NCBI RefSeq assembly: GCF_018398335.1
Contig: NZ_JAHBRX010000001.1
Coordinates: 3,898,001-3,962,000 of the forward strand
Source: Chelatococcus sp. HY11
Lineage (GTDB): Bacteria; Pseudomonadota; Alphaproteobacteria; Rhizobiales; Beijerinckiaceae
Direction: 5' to 3'
Length of the DNA: 64,000 nt
The notes under the pieces are model-generated. The model saw only the letters and a program-made list of their open reading frames with translations. It made no database searches and was not told the origin of the DNA. Numbering within the stretch: position 1 is the stretch's first letter; every line of letters starts with the position of its first letter. Below, piece after piece: positions 20,729-28,029 of the stretch. Position numbers and translations under genes: made by a program.

Positions 20729-20989
20729 TCAGCACTGCTGATAGCGGCGACCGCGATACCAGTAGTAATCGCAACGGGGTGTGGTCGCGTTGCCCACAAT
20801 TGCACCGCCGACACCGCCGATAGCCGCCCCAGCCAGAGCACCGCCAGCGGTTCCTGTCGCGAGGCCGCCCACAAGCGCGCCCGCGCCGCCGCCGATGAGG
20901 GCGCCACCGACCGTGCGGTCCGTTGGGTTGTTGGGGTTGCAAGCTGCGAGACCAAGCGCCATAGCGCCGACGGCCAATAGCTTCTTCAT
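20729..20989 (-). CDS. Glycine-zipper lipoprotein
   Basis: 86 aa from ATG 20989 (MKKLLAVGAMALGLAAC). LAAC is a lipobox with Cys17 as the lipidation site. Residues about 27-70 are glycine-zipper repeats (GGALIGGGAGALVGG, GGALAGAAIGGVGGAIVG). The C-terminus has CDYYWYRGRRYQQC, whose two cysteines could form a disulfide. Such YMGG/glycine-zipper lipoproteins sit in the outer membrane or periplasm and are often stress-linked; function is not known. An in-frame codon at 21028 would add 13 residues before the signal peptide and is less likely. Confidence 0.78.
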   Translation of the reverse strand: MKKLLAVGAMALGLAACNPNNPTDRTVGGALIGGGAGALVGGLATGTAGGALAGAAIGGVGGAIVGNATTPRCDYYWYRGRRYQQC

Positions 20990-21554
20990 AAGACTGACTT
21001 CCTCCATGGATGCTGCATGACTGAGCATACTGTCCCGTTTTAGGCTAACCGGGCGCGATAATAAACCGCGCTTGCTGCGGCGGGCGCCGCCGCCTTCGTC
21101 TTACATGAAGCGGTGGGGGTCTTGGCCGGGCACGGCGGCTTCTCGTCCAGCAGGTTCCCCGCAGTGGATGTTGCAATGAAAAAAAGCCTCTGTTCCAGCT
21201 CATGGCCTGAGCATCAGGCGATCCTGGGATGGTATTTCCTGTCGTCAGCAATAGACATCGTGTGCACTACTTGCAAGTTTTACGTTATTCCATGGATAAC
21301 ATACTGCATAGAAACACGTTTATAATTCATCTTCTGGGCAATAGATCGGCAAAATAACAAGAGAATGAGTAATTGTTTTTGATATGAATGGTTGTAATCG
21401 GCTGGCGTGAATATATAATATGGTGCGAGCACAATTTTCTTAGATTGTAGCCATGCCAGTGATATTGCTGTAGTGACGGTTCGCCCTAAGTATTGGCGCT
21501 AACAGTAAAATCAAAATGACATATCTGGAGTGGCGAGCGTGGAGTAAGGAGAGG
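20990..21554. other. Intergenic region with AT-rich island
   Basis: I see no supported gene here. From about 21240 to 21500 composition shifts abruptly to AT-rich, unlike the rest of the window. It contains GTTAT-N7-ATAAC (21284-21300), a 5-bp inverted repeat around CCATGG that could be a regulator site. The stretch probably holds divergent promoters for the lipoprotein and MarR-type regulator genes. Confidence 0.4.
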
Positions 21555-22157
21555 ATGGAAGAGAGAGCAAGAGGCCCCAAGGTGGGCGCGTCGATCGCGC
21601 CTTGTGCAAGCCGTATCGAAAACGTTGCTGTTCAGGACTTTTCGATCGATCAGTTGTCGCCCGTCGATCAGGATAACGACGATCAGGAGCCCGGGCACGT
21701 GGCCCATCTGGAACTCGTGCGTATTGTGGAGCGTGTCTATCGACGCTATCTCGATCTTCTGCGCAATGATCTGACTCGGCTGGGCGTCGACGACGTGAGT
21801 CCGTCACAGGTGATGATGCTCTTCACGATCGGTGGGGACGATCTGTCGGTGCGTGACCTCATCGATCGCGGGCATTATCTCGGTTCAAACGCGTCCTATA
21901 ACCTCAAGCGGCTTGTGGAATGCGGTTATGTCGAGCGCAGCGCATCCCCACGTGACAAGCGGGCTGCCCGTATCCGGCTGTCCGATGAGGGGCGGCATCT
22001 GTGCGATCTCATCCGCAAGATCGATGACGGCTATCATCGTCTGGCGGTGAGGGATGACGAGCAGACGCGCGAATTTGCTGTCACCTTCACGACGTTACAG
22101 AGGCTAGAGCATATCTGGACCAATGCTGCGCGCTATGGTGAGGCGCGGCTCGTCTGA
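21555..22157 (+). CDS. MarR-family winged-helix transcriptional regulator (LdtR-like)
   Basis: 200 aa from ATG 21555 (Shine-Dalgarno-like AAGGAG, though only 3 nt away); an in-frame ATG at 21516 gives 213 aa and cannot be excluded. After a low-complexity N-terminal tail (to about residue 45) comes a MarR-type winged helix: SPSQVMMLFTIG, then recognition segment LIDRGHYLGSNASYNLKRLVE, then wing ERSASPRDKRAARIRLSDEG. The YLGSNASYNLK segment is what I associate with the rhizobial/Liberibacter LdtR group, which controls envelope and stress genes. The AT-rich upstream region may hold its operator. Ligand unknown. Confidence 0.78.
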   Translation: MEERARGPKVGASIAPCASRIENVAVQDFSIDQLSPVDQDNDDQEPGHVAHLELVRIVERVYRRYLDLLRNDLTRLGVDDVSPSQVMMLFTIGGDDLSVRDLIDRGHYLGSNASYNLKRLVECGYVERSASPRDKRAARIRLSDEGRHLCDLIRKIDDGYHRLAVRDDEQTREFAVTFTTLQRLEHIWTNAARYGEARLV

Positions 22158-22165
22158 AGATGTCG

Positions 22166-22201
22166 GGACCTGCGATGAAACCCTCGATGGCGCAGGTCCC
22201 C
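22166..22201. terminator. Hairpin between convergent MarR and GST genes
   Basis: A perfect 10-bp inverted repeat (GGGACCTGCG / CGCAGGTCCC) encloses 16 nt in the 50-nt gap between the two stop codons. No U-run is visible. It probably serves both genes as a terminator or 3' stabilising stem. Confidence 0.6.
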
Positions 22202-22207
22202 GTTGCC

Positions 22208-22855
22208 TCAGGCCTGCGCCTGCTGGGCCCTGATGGCGTCGGCCTTCTCAAAGGCGCGGATGACGGCTGGCCTTTCGGCGATTGTTTTGAACCAACGCTC
22301 CACGTTGGGGAAATCCTGGAGACGTTGTCCATGGCGCTCATGGGGGACGACCCAGGGATAGCAGGCCATGTCAGCGATCGAATAGTCGCCGGCAAGAAAT
22401 GGCCTGTCGGTGAGGCGTTTATCCATCACGCCATAAAGGCGGGCGGTTTCCTTGACATAACGCTCGATGGCGTAGGGTATCTTTTCAGGAGCCACGTTGC
22501 TGAAGTGATGGTTCTGGCCGGCCATGGGGCCGAGACCGCCCATCTGCCAGAACAGCCATTGCAAGACTTCGGAGCGACCGCGAATCTCGGAGGGGATGAA
22601 GCGATGAATTTTCTCCGCGAGATAAAGCAGAATCGCGCCGGATTCGAATAGAGAGACCGGCGCCCCACCGTCGGCCGGTTCGTGATCTACGATGGCTGGG
22701 ATCCGATTATTCGGCGCGATCTTGAGGAAGTCTGGGCTGAACTGCTCACCCTTGCCGATATTCACCGGATAGATTCGATAAGGCAGGCCTGCTTCCTCAA
22801 GGAAAATCGTTATCTTGTGGCCGTTCGGGGTGGTCCAGTAGTAAACATCGATCAT
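22208..22855 (-). CDS. Glutathione S-transferase, YfcG/YghU type (disulfide-bond reductase)
   Basis: 215 aa from ATG 22855, the same length as E. coli YfcG; a frame to 22900 adds 15 residues. The N-terminal thioredoxin-fold domain has YYWTTPNGHKITIFLEEAGLPY. The APNNRIPAIVDHEPADGG and LFESGAILLYLAEK segments form the glutathione site, and a helical C-terminal domain follows. These Nu-class GSTs have Thr-Pro-Asn in place of the usual catalytic Tyr/Ser/Cys and bind two GSH or GSSG, acting as disulfide reductases. Cytosolic. Convergent with the MarR gene. Confidence 0.88.
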   Translation of the reverse strand: MIDVYYWTTPNGHKITIFLEEAGLPYRIYPVNIGKGEQFSPDFLKIAPNNRIPAIVDHEPADGGAPVSLFESGAILLYLAEKIHRFIPSEIRGRSEVLQWLFWQMGGLGPMAGQNHHFSNVAPEKIPYAIERYVKETARLYGVMDKRLTDRPFLAGDYSIADMACYPWVVPHERHGQRLQDFPNVERWFKTIAERPAVIRAFEKADAIRAQQAQA

Positions 22856-23048
22856 ATCAGGCTCGCTCAAAACCATCGTCGGGCTCGGATGGTGCTCCAT
22901 CCCTCTGCCAGACGATGCACTATTCTAAGCGAGCTTCCAAATTAGCGGGCATCCGGCCAAGGTGGGCCCGCCATCCCCGGATAGCGGGCCGTCGGGCCGA
23001 TGCAAGGCAAGGGCGACGTAATGTCGAACGGCCGTGGGAGACCTTTAG

Positions 23049-23528
23049 TCAGTCTTCGAGCTCGCCGATATGGTTCTGCGCATAGAGTTGCTCACCGAGT
23101 TGCTTGATGAGCTCAAGCTGCGTCTCCAGAAAGTCGATATGACCCTCTTCGTCTGTCATGAGCTCAATGAAGAGATCGCGTGACGGATAGTCTTTCTGCG
23201 TCTCGCAATAGGCCGCAGCTTCCTGGTATAGCGCGCGAGCACCGACCTCCGCGGCCAGATCGCATTCGATGACTTCCTTGACGGTCTGGCCGATCTGCAA
23301 AGGGTCCAGAACCTGGAGATTGGGGTGCCCATCAAGGAAAAGGATGCGATCGACGAACTTGTCGGCATGCACCATCTCCTCGATCGACTCCGCGCGCCAC
23401 TTCTTGGCCATGGCCTTGTAGCCCCAGTTATCGAGCATGCGATAATGCAGCCAGTACTGGTTGATCGCGGTCAGTTCGCTACGCAATCCGCGATTGAGGT
23501 ATTCTATGACCTTTGCGTCGCCCTTCAT
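23049..23528 (-). CDS. bfr: Bacterioferritin
   Basis: 159 aa from ATG 23528, with GGGAG 9 nt upstream; a TTG at 23537 would add three residues. All canonical residues are at standard positions: ferroxidase ligands Glu18, Glu51, His54, Glu94, Glu127 and His130, and the haem ligand Met52 in EEMVHADKF. Bacterioferritin is a 24-mer shell that oxidises and stores iron with haem at subunit interfaces. The partner bfd gene lies just upstream on the same strand. An Irr-like operator lies 32 nt upstream of the start. Confidence 0.96.
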   Translation of the reverse strand: MKGDAKVIEYLNRGLRSELTAINQYWLHYRMLDNWGYKAMAKKWRAESIEEMVHADKFVDRILFLDGHPNLQVLDPLQIGQTVKEVIECDLAAEVGARALYQEAAAYCETQKDYPSRDLFIELMTDEEGHIDFLETQLELIKQLGEQLYAQNHIGELED

Positions 23529-23559
23529 GGCATCCAACTCCCGTGGCCTGGAATTTCAA

Positions 23560-23576
23560 TTTAGAATAATTATAAA
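23560..23576. promoter_or_regulatory. Irr/ICE-like iron-control operator at bfr
   Basis: The 17-nt sequence TTTAGAATAATTATAAA is an imperfect palindrome (left half TTTAGAAT, right half ATTATAAA, one mismatch from symmetry). It resembles the iron control element bound by Irr in Hyphomicrobiales (TTTAGAA...TTCTAAA type). It lies 32 nt upstream of the bfr start, where binding would repress iron storage when iron is scarce. Confidence 0.7.
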
Positions 23577-23840
23577 CTTGGATTTGAAAGATCAAGCCCA
23601 TGACCACTCGAGAAGCGCGTTTTCCCACGGGGGCGTGGCACCGCAGGGCAACCCCGGATCGGATTGTCGTAGAATTCCCTTTAGCCTGACCGCAGACTTG
23701 GCCGTCTCTTCAAGGGGAGGACGCGGCGGCGCGCGCCGTGGAGCTGGGGGCATCGCATTTCGCGGGGCGCTCGCGACAAGCCCTTCAGTTCAGGCGGTGG
23801 ACTGGCTCAAGCTTGCTGCCGTCGTGCTTGTGACGCGGCT

Positions 23841-24161
23841 TTATTCGGCCGCGACAAGGGTGGCCCGTTCGGGCTGATCGACCTCGCGATGAGCCATCTC
23901 ATGCCCATGGGCATGCTCATGAGGGACATGGTCGTGCTGACCATGCATGGCGCTCGGACAAATCGCGCAACCAACCGGGCAGGCAGCGGCACGGGCGTCG
24001 GAGAGGATGCGGCGCACGGTCACGAGGCACCGGCCGCAATCGGGGCTGCAGCCGAGACAACGATACGCCTGCGCGGGGCTGCGCGGCTTCGTCGGATCCT
24101 CGTCTGCCAATGTGCTGCGTATATCAGCATCGGTCACGACGTTGCAGTGGCAGACGATCAT
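23841..24161 (-). CDS. bfd: Bacterioferritin-associated ferredoxin with His-rich tail
   Basis: 106 aa. The N-terminal BFD-like [2Fe-2S] domain has Cys4, Cys6, Cys42 and Cys45 (CHC and CGRC), matching the C-x-C-x(n)-C-x-x-C pattern of Bfd. Bfd passes electrons to bacterioferritin haem to mobilise stored iron. Unusual is the C-terminal extension (about residues 58-106): CPVGCAIC followed by HGQHDHVPHEHAHGHEMAH, with eight His in 19 residues, likely metal-binding. Additional Cys35 and Cys38 are also present. It lies upstream of bfr with its own Irr-like operator. Confidence 0.9.
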   Translation of the reverse strand: MIVCHCNVVTDADIRSTLADEDPTKPRSPAQAYRCLGCSPDCGRCLVTVRRILSDARAAACPVGCAICPSAMHGQHDHVPHEHAHGHEMAHREVDQPERATLVAAE

Positions 24162-24172
24162 TACCGGTCCAG

Positions 24173-24189
24173 TTTAGAATAATTCAAAA
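24173..24189. promoter_or_regulatory. Irr/ICE-like iron-control operator at bfd
   Basis: TTTAGAATAATTCAAAA shares its first 12 bases with the site upstream of bfr and departs from a perfect palindrome at one position in the right half. It begins only 12 nt upstream of the bfd start, so it overlaps the likely translation-initiation region and the promoter or early transcript, consistent with repression. Confidence 0.7.
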
Positions 24190-24372
24190 AAACCTTTTAT
24201 ATCAAGAACTTAACGTGCACAGCCGAAAATTCAAGGCCTTTCCCTGCGACAGAATCGCCCCTTTTGCGGACAATCGGCGCGGAAGTGGTATTGAGGTCCG
24301 CGGAGTTGGAGCATCCCTTTGCGCATCCCTGCCGACGCGTTATGCCGGGAGGGACATGATGGCAGGCAGGCT

Positions 24373-24795
24373 ATGATCCGGATTAATGATCGCATCGAGC
24401 TCGACGAGCGGGAGATCGAGGAAAGTTTCGTCAGGGCCGCTGGTCCGGGCGGGCAGAATGTCAATAAGGTCTCGACGGCCGTTCAGCTGAGGTTCGACAT
24501 CCGGCGCTCGCCCTCGCTTCCCAATGATGTCGCGATCCGCATGATGAAGCTGGCCGGCAGCCGGGTGACCAATGATGGCGTGATCGTGATCACGGCACAG
24601 GCCCATCGCAGTCAGCAGCGCAATCGCGAGGAGGCCCTCGAACGGTTGATCGCGCTCATCCGGCAGGCGACCCATGTCGACAAGCCGCGCCGCGCCACCC
24701 GCCCGACGCTCGCCTCCAAGGTGAGGCGGCTCGATAGCAAGAGCCGGCGCGGCGCCATCAAGGGATTGCGCGGCCGCAAACCGGGGGAGGAGTAA
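24373..24795 (+). CDS. arfB: Alternative ribosome-rescue factor B (YaeJ-like peptidyl-tRNA hydrolase)
   Basis: 140 aa from ATG 24373, equal in length to E. coli YaeJ. The catalytic GGQ (26-28, in AAGPGGQNVNKV) hydrolyses peptidyl-tRNA on stalled ribosomes. The Arg/Lys-rich C-terminal tail (KVRRLDSKSRRGAIKGLRGRK) is the segment that enters the empty mRNA channel. Release factor 1/2 codon-recognition domains are absent, so it is not a normal release factor. An in-frame codon at 24319 would add 18 residues before the typical start. Confidence 0.92.
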   Translation: MIRINDRIELDEREIEESFVRAAGPGGQNVNKVSTAVQLRFDIRRSPSLPNDVAIRMMKLAGSRVTNDGVIVITAQAHRSQQRNREEALERLIALIRQATHVDKPRRATRPTLASKVRRLDSKSRRGAIKGLRGRKPGEE

Positions 24796-24819
24796 GGGCC
24801 TGCGAGAATATGCGCGATA

Positions 24820-24842
24820 GCCCGGACGGTTTTCATCCGGGC
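24820..24842 (+). terminator. Hairpin downstream of arfB
   Basis: A 7-bp perfect stem (GCCCGGA / TCCGGGC) with a 9-nt loop lies 24 nt after the arfB stop codon. A T-rich run (TCGTTTTTCTGG) begins about 25 nt further on, too far for a classical U-tract, so termination is probable but not certain. Confidence 0.45.
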
Positions 24843-24892
24843 GCCTCGCGGGGTGCAGTATCTTGCTCGTTTTTCTGGAATTATGGTTGTTT

Positions 24893-25032
24893 GGATCCCC
24901 TTCCCGAGCGGCTTCGCCGCTCGCCGGGGATGACACAGCTCACGCCGGGTCAGGGCTCTCTATGTCGTCAAGTTAGGTGCGACCGCTCCATCCATGTCGT
25001 CCCCGGCGTCGCGCAGCGACGGGAAGGGATCC
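24893..25032. repeat. Pair of inverted palindromic repeats
   Basis: Two related elements of about 40 nt face each other. The first (24893-24934) reads GGATCCCCTTCCCG then a GAGCGG-CTTCG-CCGCTC hairpin, then CCGGGGATGACA. The second (24994-25032) is its reverse complement with a changed hairpin (GTCGC-TGC-GCGAC). Flanks match and the hairpin stems co-vary, which marks a real structured repeat family. It lies downstream of arfB and downstream of epmB, between convergent genes. Confidence 0.7.
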
Positions 25033-25146
25033 AGCGGCTGGGCCAGGATGTGTGGCCTGACAGGTTTCGGGAAAAAGCAGGGCGGTGTTGATCTCTCGCC
25101 GTTGCGGGGAAGTTGGCGTCGCGTTGAGCGAAGCCGCGGCCGGGCT

Positions 25147-26241
25147 TCAAGCTTTCGGCGGATAGAGATGGGTCTCGCCCTGATAGTCCGTGACGTCGTA
25201 GCTTTCTGGGTCGAGGCTCTCGCACAGATATCCAGGGCCGATCGGAACCTTGCCGTGGCCGCCGGGAATGTCGAGCACGTAGGTCGGTTGGCAAATGCCT
25301 GAGACATGCCCGCGCAAGGCGCGCATCAACGCCTGGCCCTCGGTGATGGTGGTGCGCAGATGGCTGGTGCCGGGCGCGAGATCACCGTGGTGCAGGTAGT
25401 AGGGTTTGACGCGGCTCTCGACGAGGGCGCGCAGCAGATCGGCCAGCGCTTCGGGCGTGTCGTTGATGCCCTTCAGGAGCACGGACTGGCTGAGCATCGG
25501 GATGCCGGCATCGACCAGCCGCGCGCAAGCCGCGCGGGCGGCGGGCGTCAGTTCCCGCGCGTGGTTGGCGTGGAGCACCACATAGCTTGCCTTGCCCTCA
25601 GCCTTGAGTGCCTCCACCAGCGTCGGCGTGATCCGCTCGGGATCGACGACGGGCAGGCGCGTGTGCCAGCGGATGACCTTCACATGGTCGATGGCGGCGA
25701 GGCCGGCGACCGACTCGGCGATACGGCGGGGCGAGACGACCAGCGGGTCGCCCCCGGTGATCACCACCTCCCAGATCGCCGGCGTCTGACGGATATAGGC
25801 GAGGGCGGCTGCCATCTCGTCCGGCGTCAGCATCTTGGCGCCCGGGCCCACCATCTCGCGGCGGAAGCAGAAGCGGCAATAGACGGCGCAGACATGCACC
25901 AGCTTGAGCAGGACACGATCGGGATAGCGATGCACGATGCCCGGGGCGGCCGCATGGGGCTCGTCGCCGATCGGGTCGTCGATTTCCCCGGGCCGGCGGT
26001 CGAGTTCGGCCGGATCGGGAATGAACTGCCGGGCGATGGGATCGTCAGGGTCGGCGGCATCGATCAGGTCCGCCATCGCCGGGGTGACCGCGACGGCATA
26101 ACGAGCGGCGACGGCATCGAGCGCGGCGATCCGCTCGGGCGCGACTAGACCACCCGCCGCTAGCTCGGCGGGGCGGGTCATCTGGCGCGTCGGCCGTGCC
26201 TGCGCGGCGCCGGGCGAAAAGGGTTTGACCGGTGAATTCAT
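25147..26241 (-). CDS. epmB: EF-P beta-lysylation enzyme EpmB (lysine 2,3-aminomutase family)
   Basis: 364 aa radical-SAM protein. The [4Fe-4S] ligands are Cys118, Cys122 and Cys125 (CAVYCRFCFRREMVG), followed by EVVITGGDPLV and, near the C-terminus, the PLP lysine region GGHGKVPIGPGYL. KamA-family enzymes move the alpha-amino group of lysine to the beta carbon. With epmA and efp adjacent, this one is best read as EpmB, which makes (R)-beta-lysine for EF-P. It is 19 nt downstream of epmA on the same strand. Confidence 0.9.
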   Translation of the reverse strand: MNSPVKPFSPGAAQARPTRQMTRPAELAAGGLVAPERIAALDAVAARYAVAVTPAMADLIDAADPDDPIARQFIPDPAELDRRPGEIDDPIGDEPHAAAPGIVHRYPDRVLLKLVHVCAVYCRFCFRREMVGPGAKMLTPDEMAAALAYIRQTPAIWEVVITGGDPLVVSPRRIAESVAGLAAIDHVKVIRWHTRLPVVDPERITPTLVEALKAEGKASYVVLHANHARELTPAARAACARLVDAGIPMLSQSVLLKGINDTPEALADLLRALVESRVKPYYLHHGDLAPGTSHLRTTITEGQALMRALRGHVSGICQPTYVLDIPGGHGKVPIGPGYLCESLDPESYDVTDYQGETHLYPPKA

Positions 26242-26260
26242 CAGGAGCGGTTGTGCCCCT

Positions 26261-27319
26261 TCAGGGCATGGGTGTCCAGAGCACGTCCTCGATGCGACGC
26301 GCGCCGACCGCCAGCATCACCAGCCGGTCGAGGCCGAGCGCGATGCCGCTGGCCGGGGGCATCGCCGCCAGCGCCGCCAGGAAATCCTCGTCGAGCGGAT
26401 AACGCTCGCCATAGATGCGCTCCTTCTCGTCCATGTCGTGAATGAAGCGGTTGCGCTGTTCCTCGGCGTCGGTCAGTTCGCCAAACGCATTGGCCAGCTC
26501 CACACCGCAGACATAGAGCTCGAAGCGCTCGGCGAAGCGTGGGTCGTCGGGCTTGCGGCGGGCGAGTGCGGCCTCGCTCTCGGGATAGTCGTAGAGAATG
26601 GTGGCGCGCCCCAGTCCAAGCCGTGGTTCGACACGCTCGCTGATGACGCGGCTGAAGATATCGCTCCAGCCGTCGTCCTGCGCGACGCGCAGCCCCTTCG
26701 CCCGAGCAGCGGCTGCGAAGGCATCACGGGCGCCGGCCGGATCAGCCCCGGGCAAAATGGCGGCGAGATCGATGCCGGCGTGTCGCGAGAACGCCTCCAC
26801 GACCGAGAGGCGCTCCGGGCTCGCGTGCGGATCGGCGGTCAGGTCGCGATAGCGGAAGATGTCGGTTGTGGCGGCCTTGGCGGCGAGTGCGAGAATGTCG
26901 GCGCAATCGGCCATCAGGCTTTCATAGCCCGCCCCGGCACGGTACCATTCCAGCATCGTGAATTCTGGATGATGCAGGGGGCTGCGCTCCCGGTTGCGGA
27001 AGACGCGGGCGAGGTCGAAGATGCGCGTCTCGCCGGCGGCCAGCAGCTTCTTGCAGGCGAATTCCGGTGATGTATGGAGGTAAAGCGGCGTATCGCCCTG
27101 GTCCAGGCCGACGAGCATGGTGCGAAAGGCGTGCAGATGCGTTTCGTTGCCCGGTGAGGTTTGAAGAATTCCGGCTTCAACCTCGACGAAATCCTGCGCC
27201 GCGAAGTGTTCGCGCAGGGCACGGATGATCGCCTGGCGCGCGAGAAGGGCGGGACGACGGCGGTTGTGCTGTTCACGGGACCACCAGGGTGACGGCGAGG
27301 CCGACGGCAACATAGGCAT
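26261..27319 (-). CDS. epmA: EF-P--lysine ligase EpmA (GenX/PoxA)
   Basis: 352 aa from ATG 27319 (an equivalent ATG is at 27313; a GTG at 27388 would add 23 residues). It is a class II lysyl-tRNA-synthetase catalytic core without the anticodon-binding domain. Motif 2 is FRNRERSPLHHPEFTMLEWYRA and motif 3 is ASGIALGLDRLVML. EpmA attaches beta-lysine to the conserved lysine of EF-P. It lies upstream of epmB and divergent from efp, the substrate gene, with 143 nt between the starts. Confidence 0.92.
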   Translation of the reverse strand: MPMLPSASPSPWWSREQHNRRRPALLARQAIIRALREHFAAQDFVEVEAGILQTSPGNETHLHAFRTMLVGLDQGDTPLYLHTSPEFACKKLLAAGETRIFDLARVFRNRERSPLHHPEFTMLEWYRAGAGYESLMADCADILALAAKAATTDIFRYRDLTADPHASPERLSVVEAFSRHAGIDLAAILPGADPAGARDAFAAAARAKGLRVAQDDGWSDIFSRVISERVEPRLGLGRATILYDYPESEAALARRKPDDPRFAERFELYVCGVELANAFGELTDAEEQRNRFIHDMDEKERIYGERYPLDEDFLAALAAMPPASGIALGLDRLVMLAVGARRIEDVLWTPMP

Positions 27320-27462
27320 TTTGAACGGATCCGGAGCGTTTTTTCGGTGCGGGATATGGCGCTTGCCGTCAAGATCGGTATTGTGCACCGAAATTTAGCG
27401 GCATTGGTGGCCTGATGGCGCGCCGATGTCTTTAGCCATTCGATGAATCAAGGACGACCACC

Positions 27463-28029
27463 GTGAAGGTTATCGCGAGCTCCGTGCGCAAAGGCAATAT
27501 TCTCGAGGTGGACGGAGCGCTGTATGCCGTGCTCTCGGCCGAGAGCTTCTTTCCCGGCAAGGGAACGCCGACCACTCAGATCGACATGCGTCGCCTCTCC
27601 GACGGGGTGAAAACCTCGCAGCGCTATCGTACGACAGAGCAGGTCGAGCGCGCCTATGTCGAGGATCGCGAGCACACCTATCTCTATCAGGACGGCGCCG
27701 ACTATGTCTTCATGAACCCCGAGAGCTTCGAGCAGATCACCGTTCCGGCTGATGTGATCGGCGATCAGGCCGTGTATCTGCAGGAAGGAATGGCCTGTAT
27801 GGTCTCGATCCATGAGGGCGTGGCTGTTTCCATCGAGCTGCCGCAGCGCGTGGTGCTCGAGGTGGTGGAAACCGAGCCGACGGTGAAGGGGCAGACCGCT
27901 TCCTCATCCTACAAGCCGGCTCAGATGTCGAACGGCATCCGCGTGATGGTGCCGCCGCATATCTCCACCGGCACGCGCATCGTCGTGATGACCGCCGACA
28001 ACTCCTATGTCGAGCGCGCCAAGGACTGA
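27463..28029 (+). CDS. efp: Elongation factor P
   Basis: 188 aa from GTG 27463, with AAGGA upstream. Three beta-barrel domains: KOW-like N-terminal domain with [12 protein letters not shown], central OB domain, and C-terminal OB domain ending [21 protein letters not shown]. The modified lysine is Lys33 in the loop [12 protein letters not shown] enters the ribosomal E-site and relieves stalling at polyproline stretches. Presence of epmA and epmB divergently next to it implies the beta-lysine modification. Its 3' end overlaps the convergent cyclase gene by 25 nt. Confidence 0.96.
   Translation: MKVIASSVRKGNILEVDGALYAVLSAESFFPGKGTPTTQIDMRRLSDGVKTSQRYRTTEQVERAYVEDREHTYLYQDGADYVFMNPESFEQITVPADVIGDQAVYLQEGMACMVSIHEGVAVSIELPQRVVLEVVETEPTVKGQTASSSYKPAQMSNGIRVMVPPHISTGTRIVVMTADNSYVERAKD

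Noticed and set aside
20990-21325. Short open frames around 21045-21325
   Set aside because: No Shine-Dalgarno, no recognisable pattern, and they cross an AT-rich promoter-like region.
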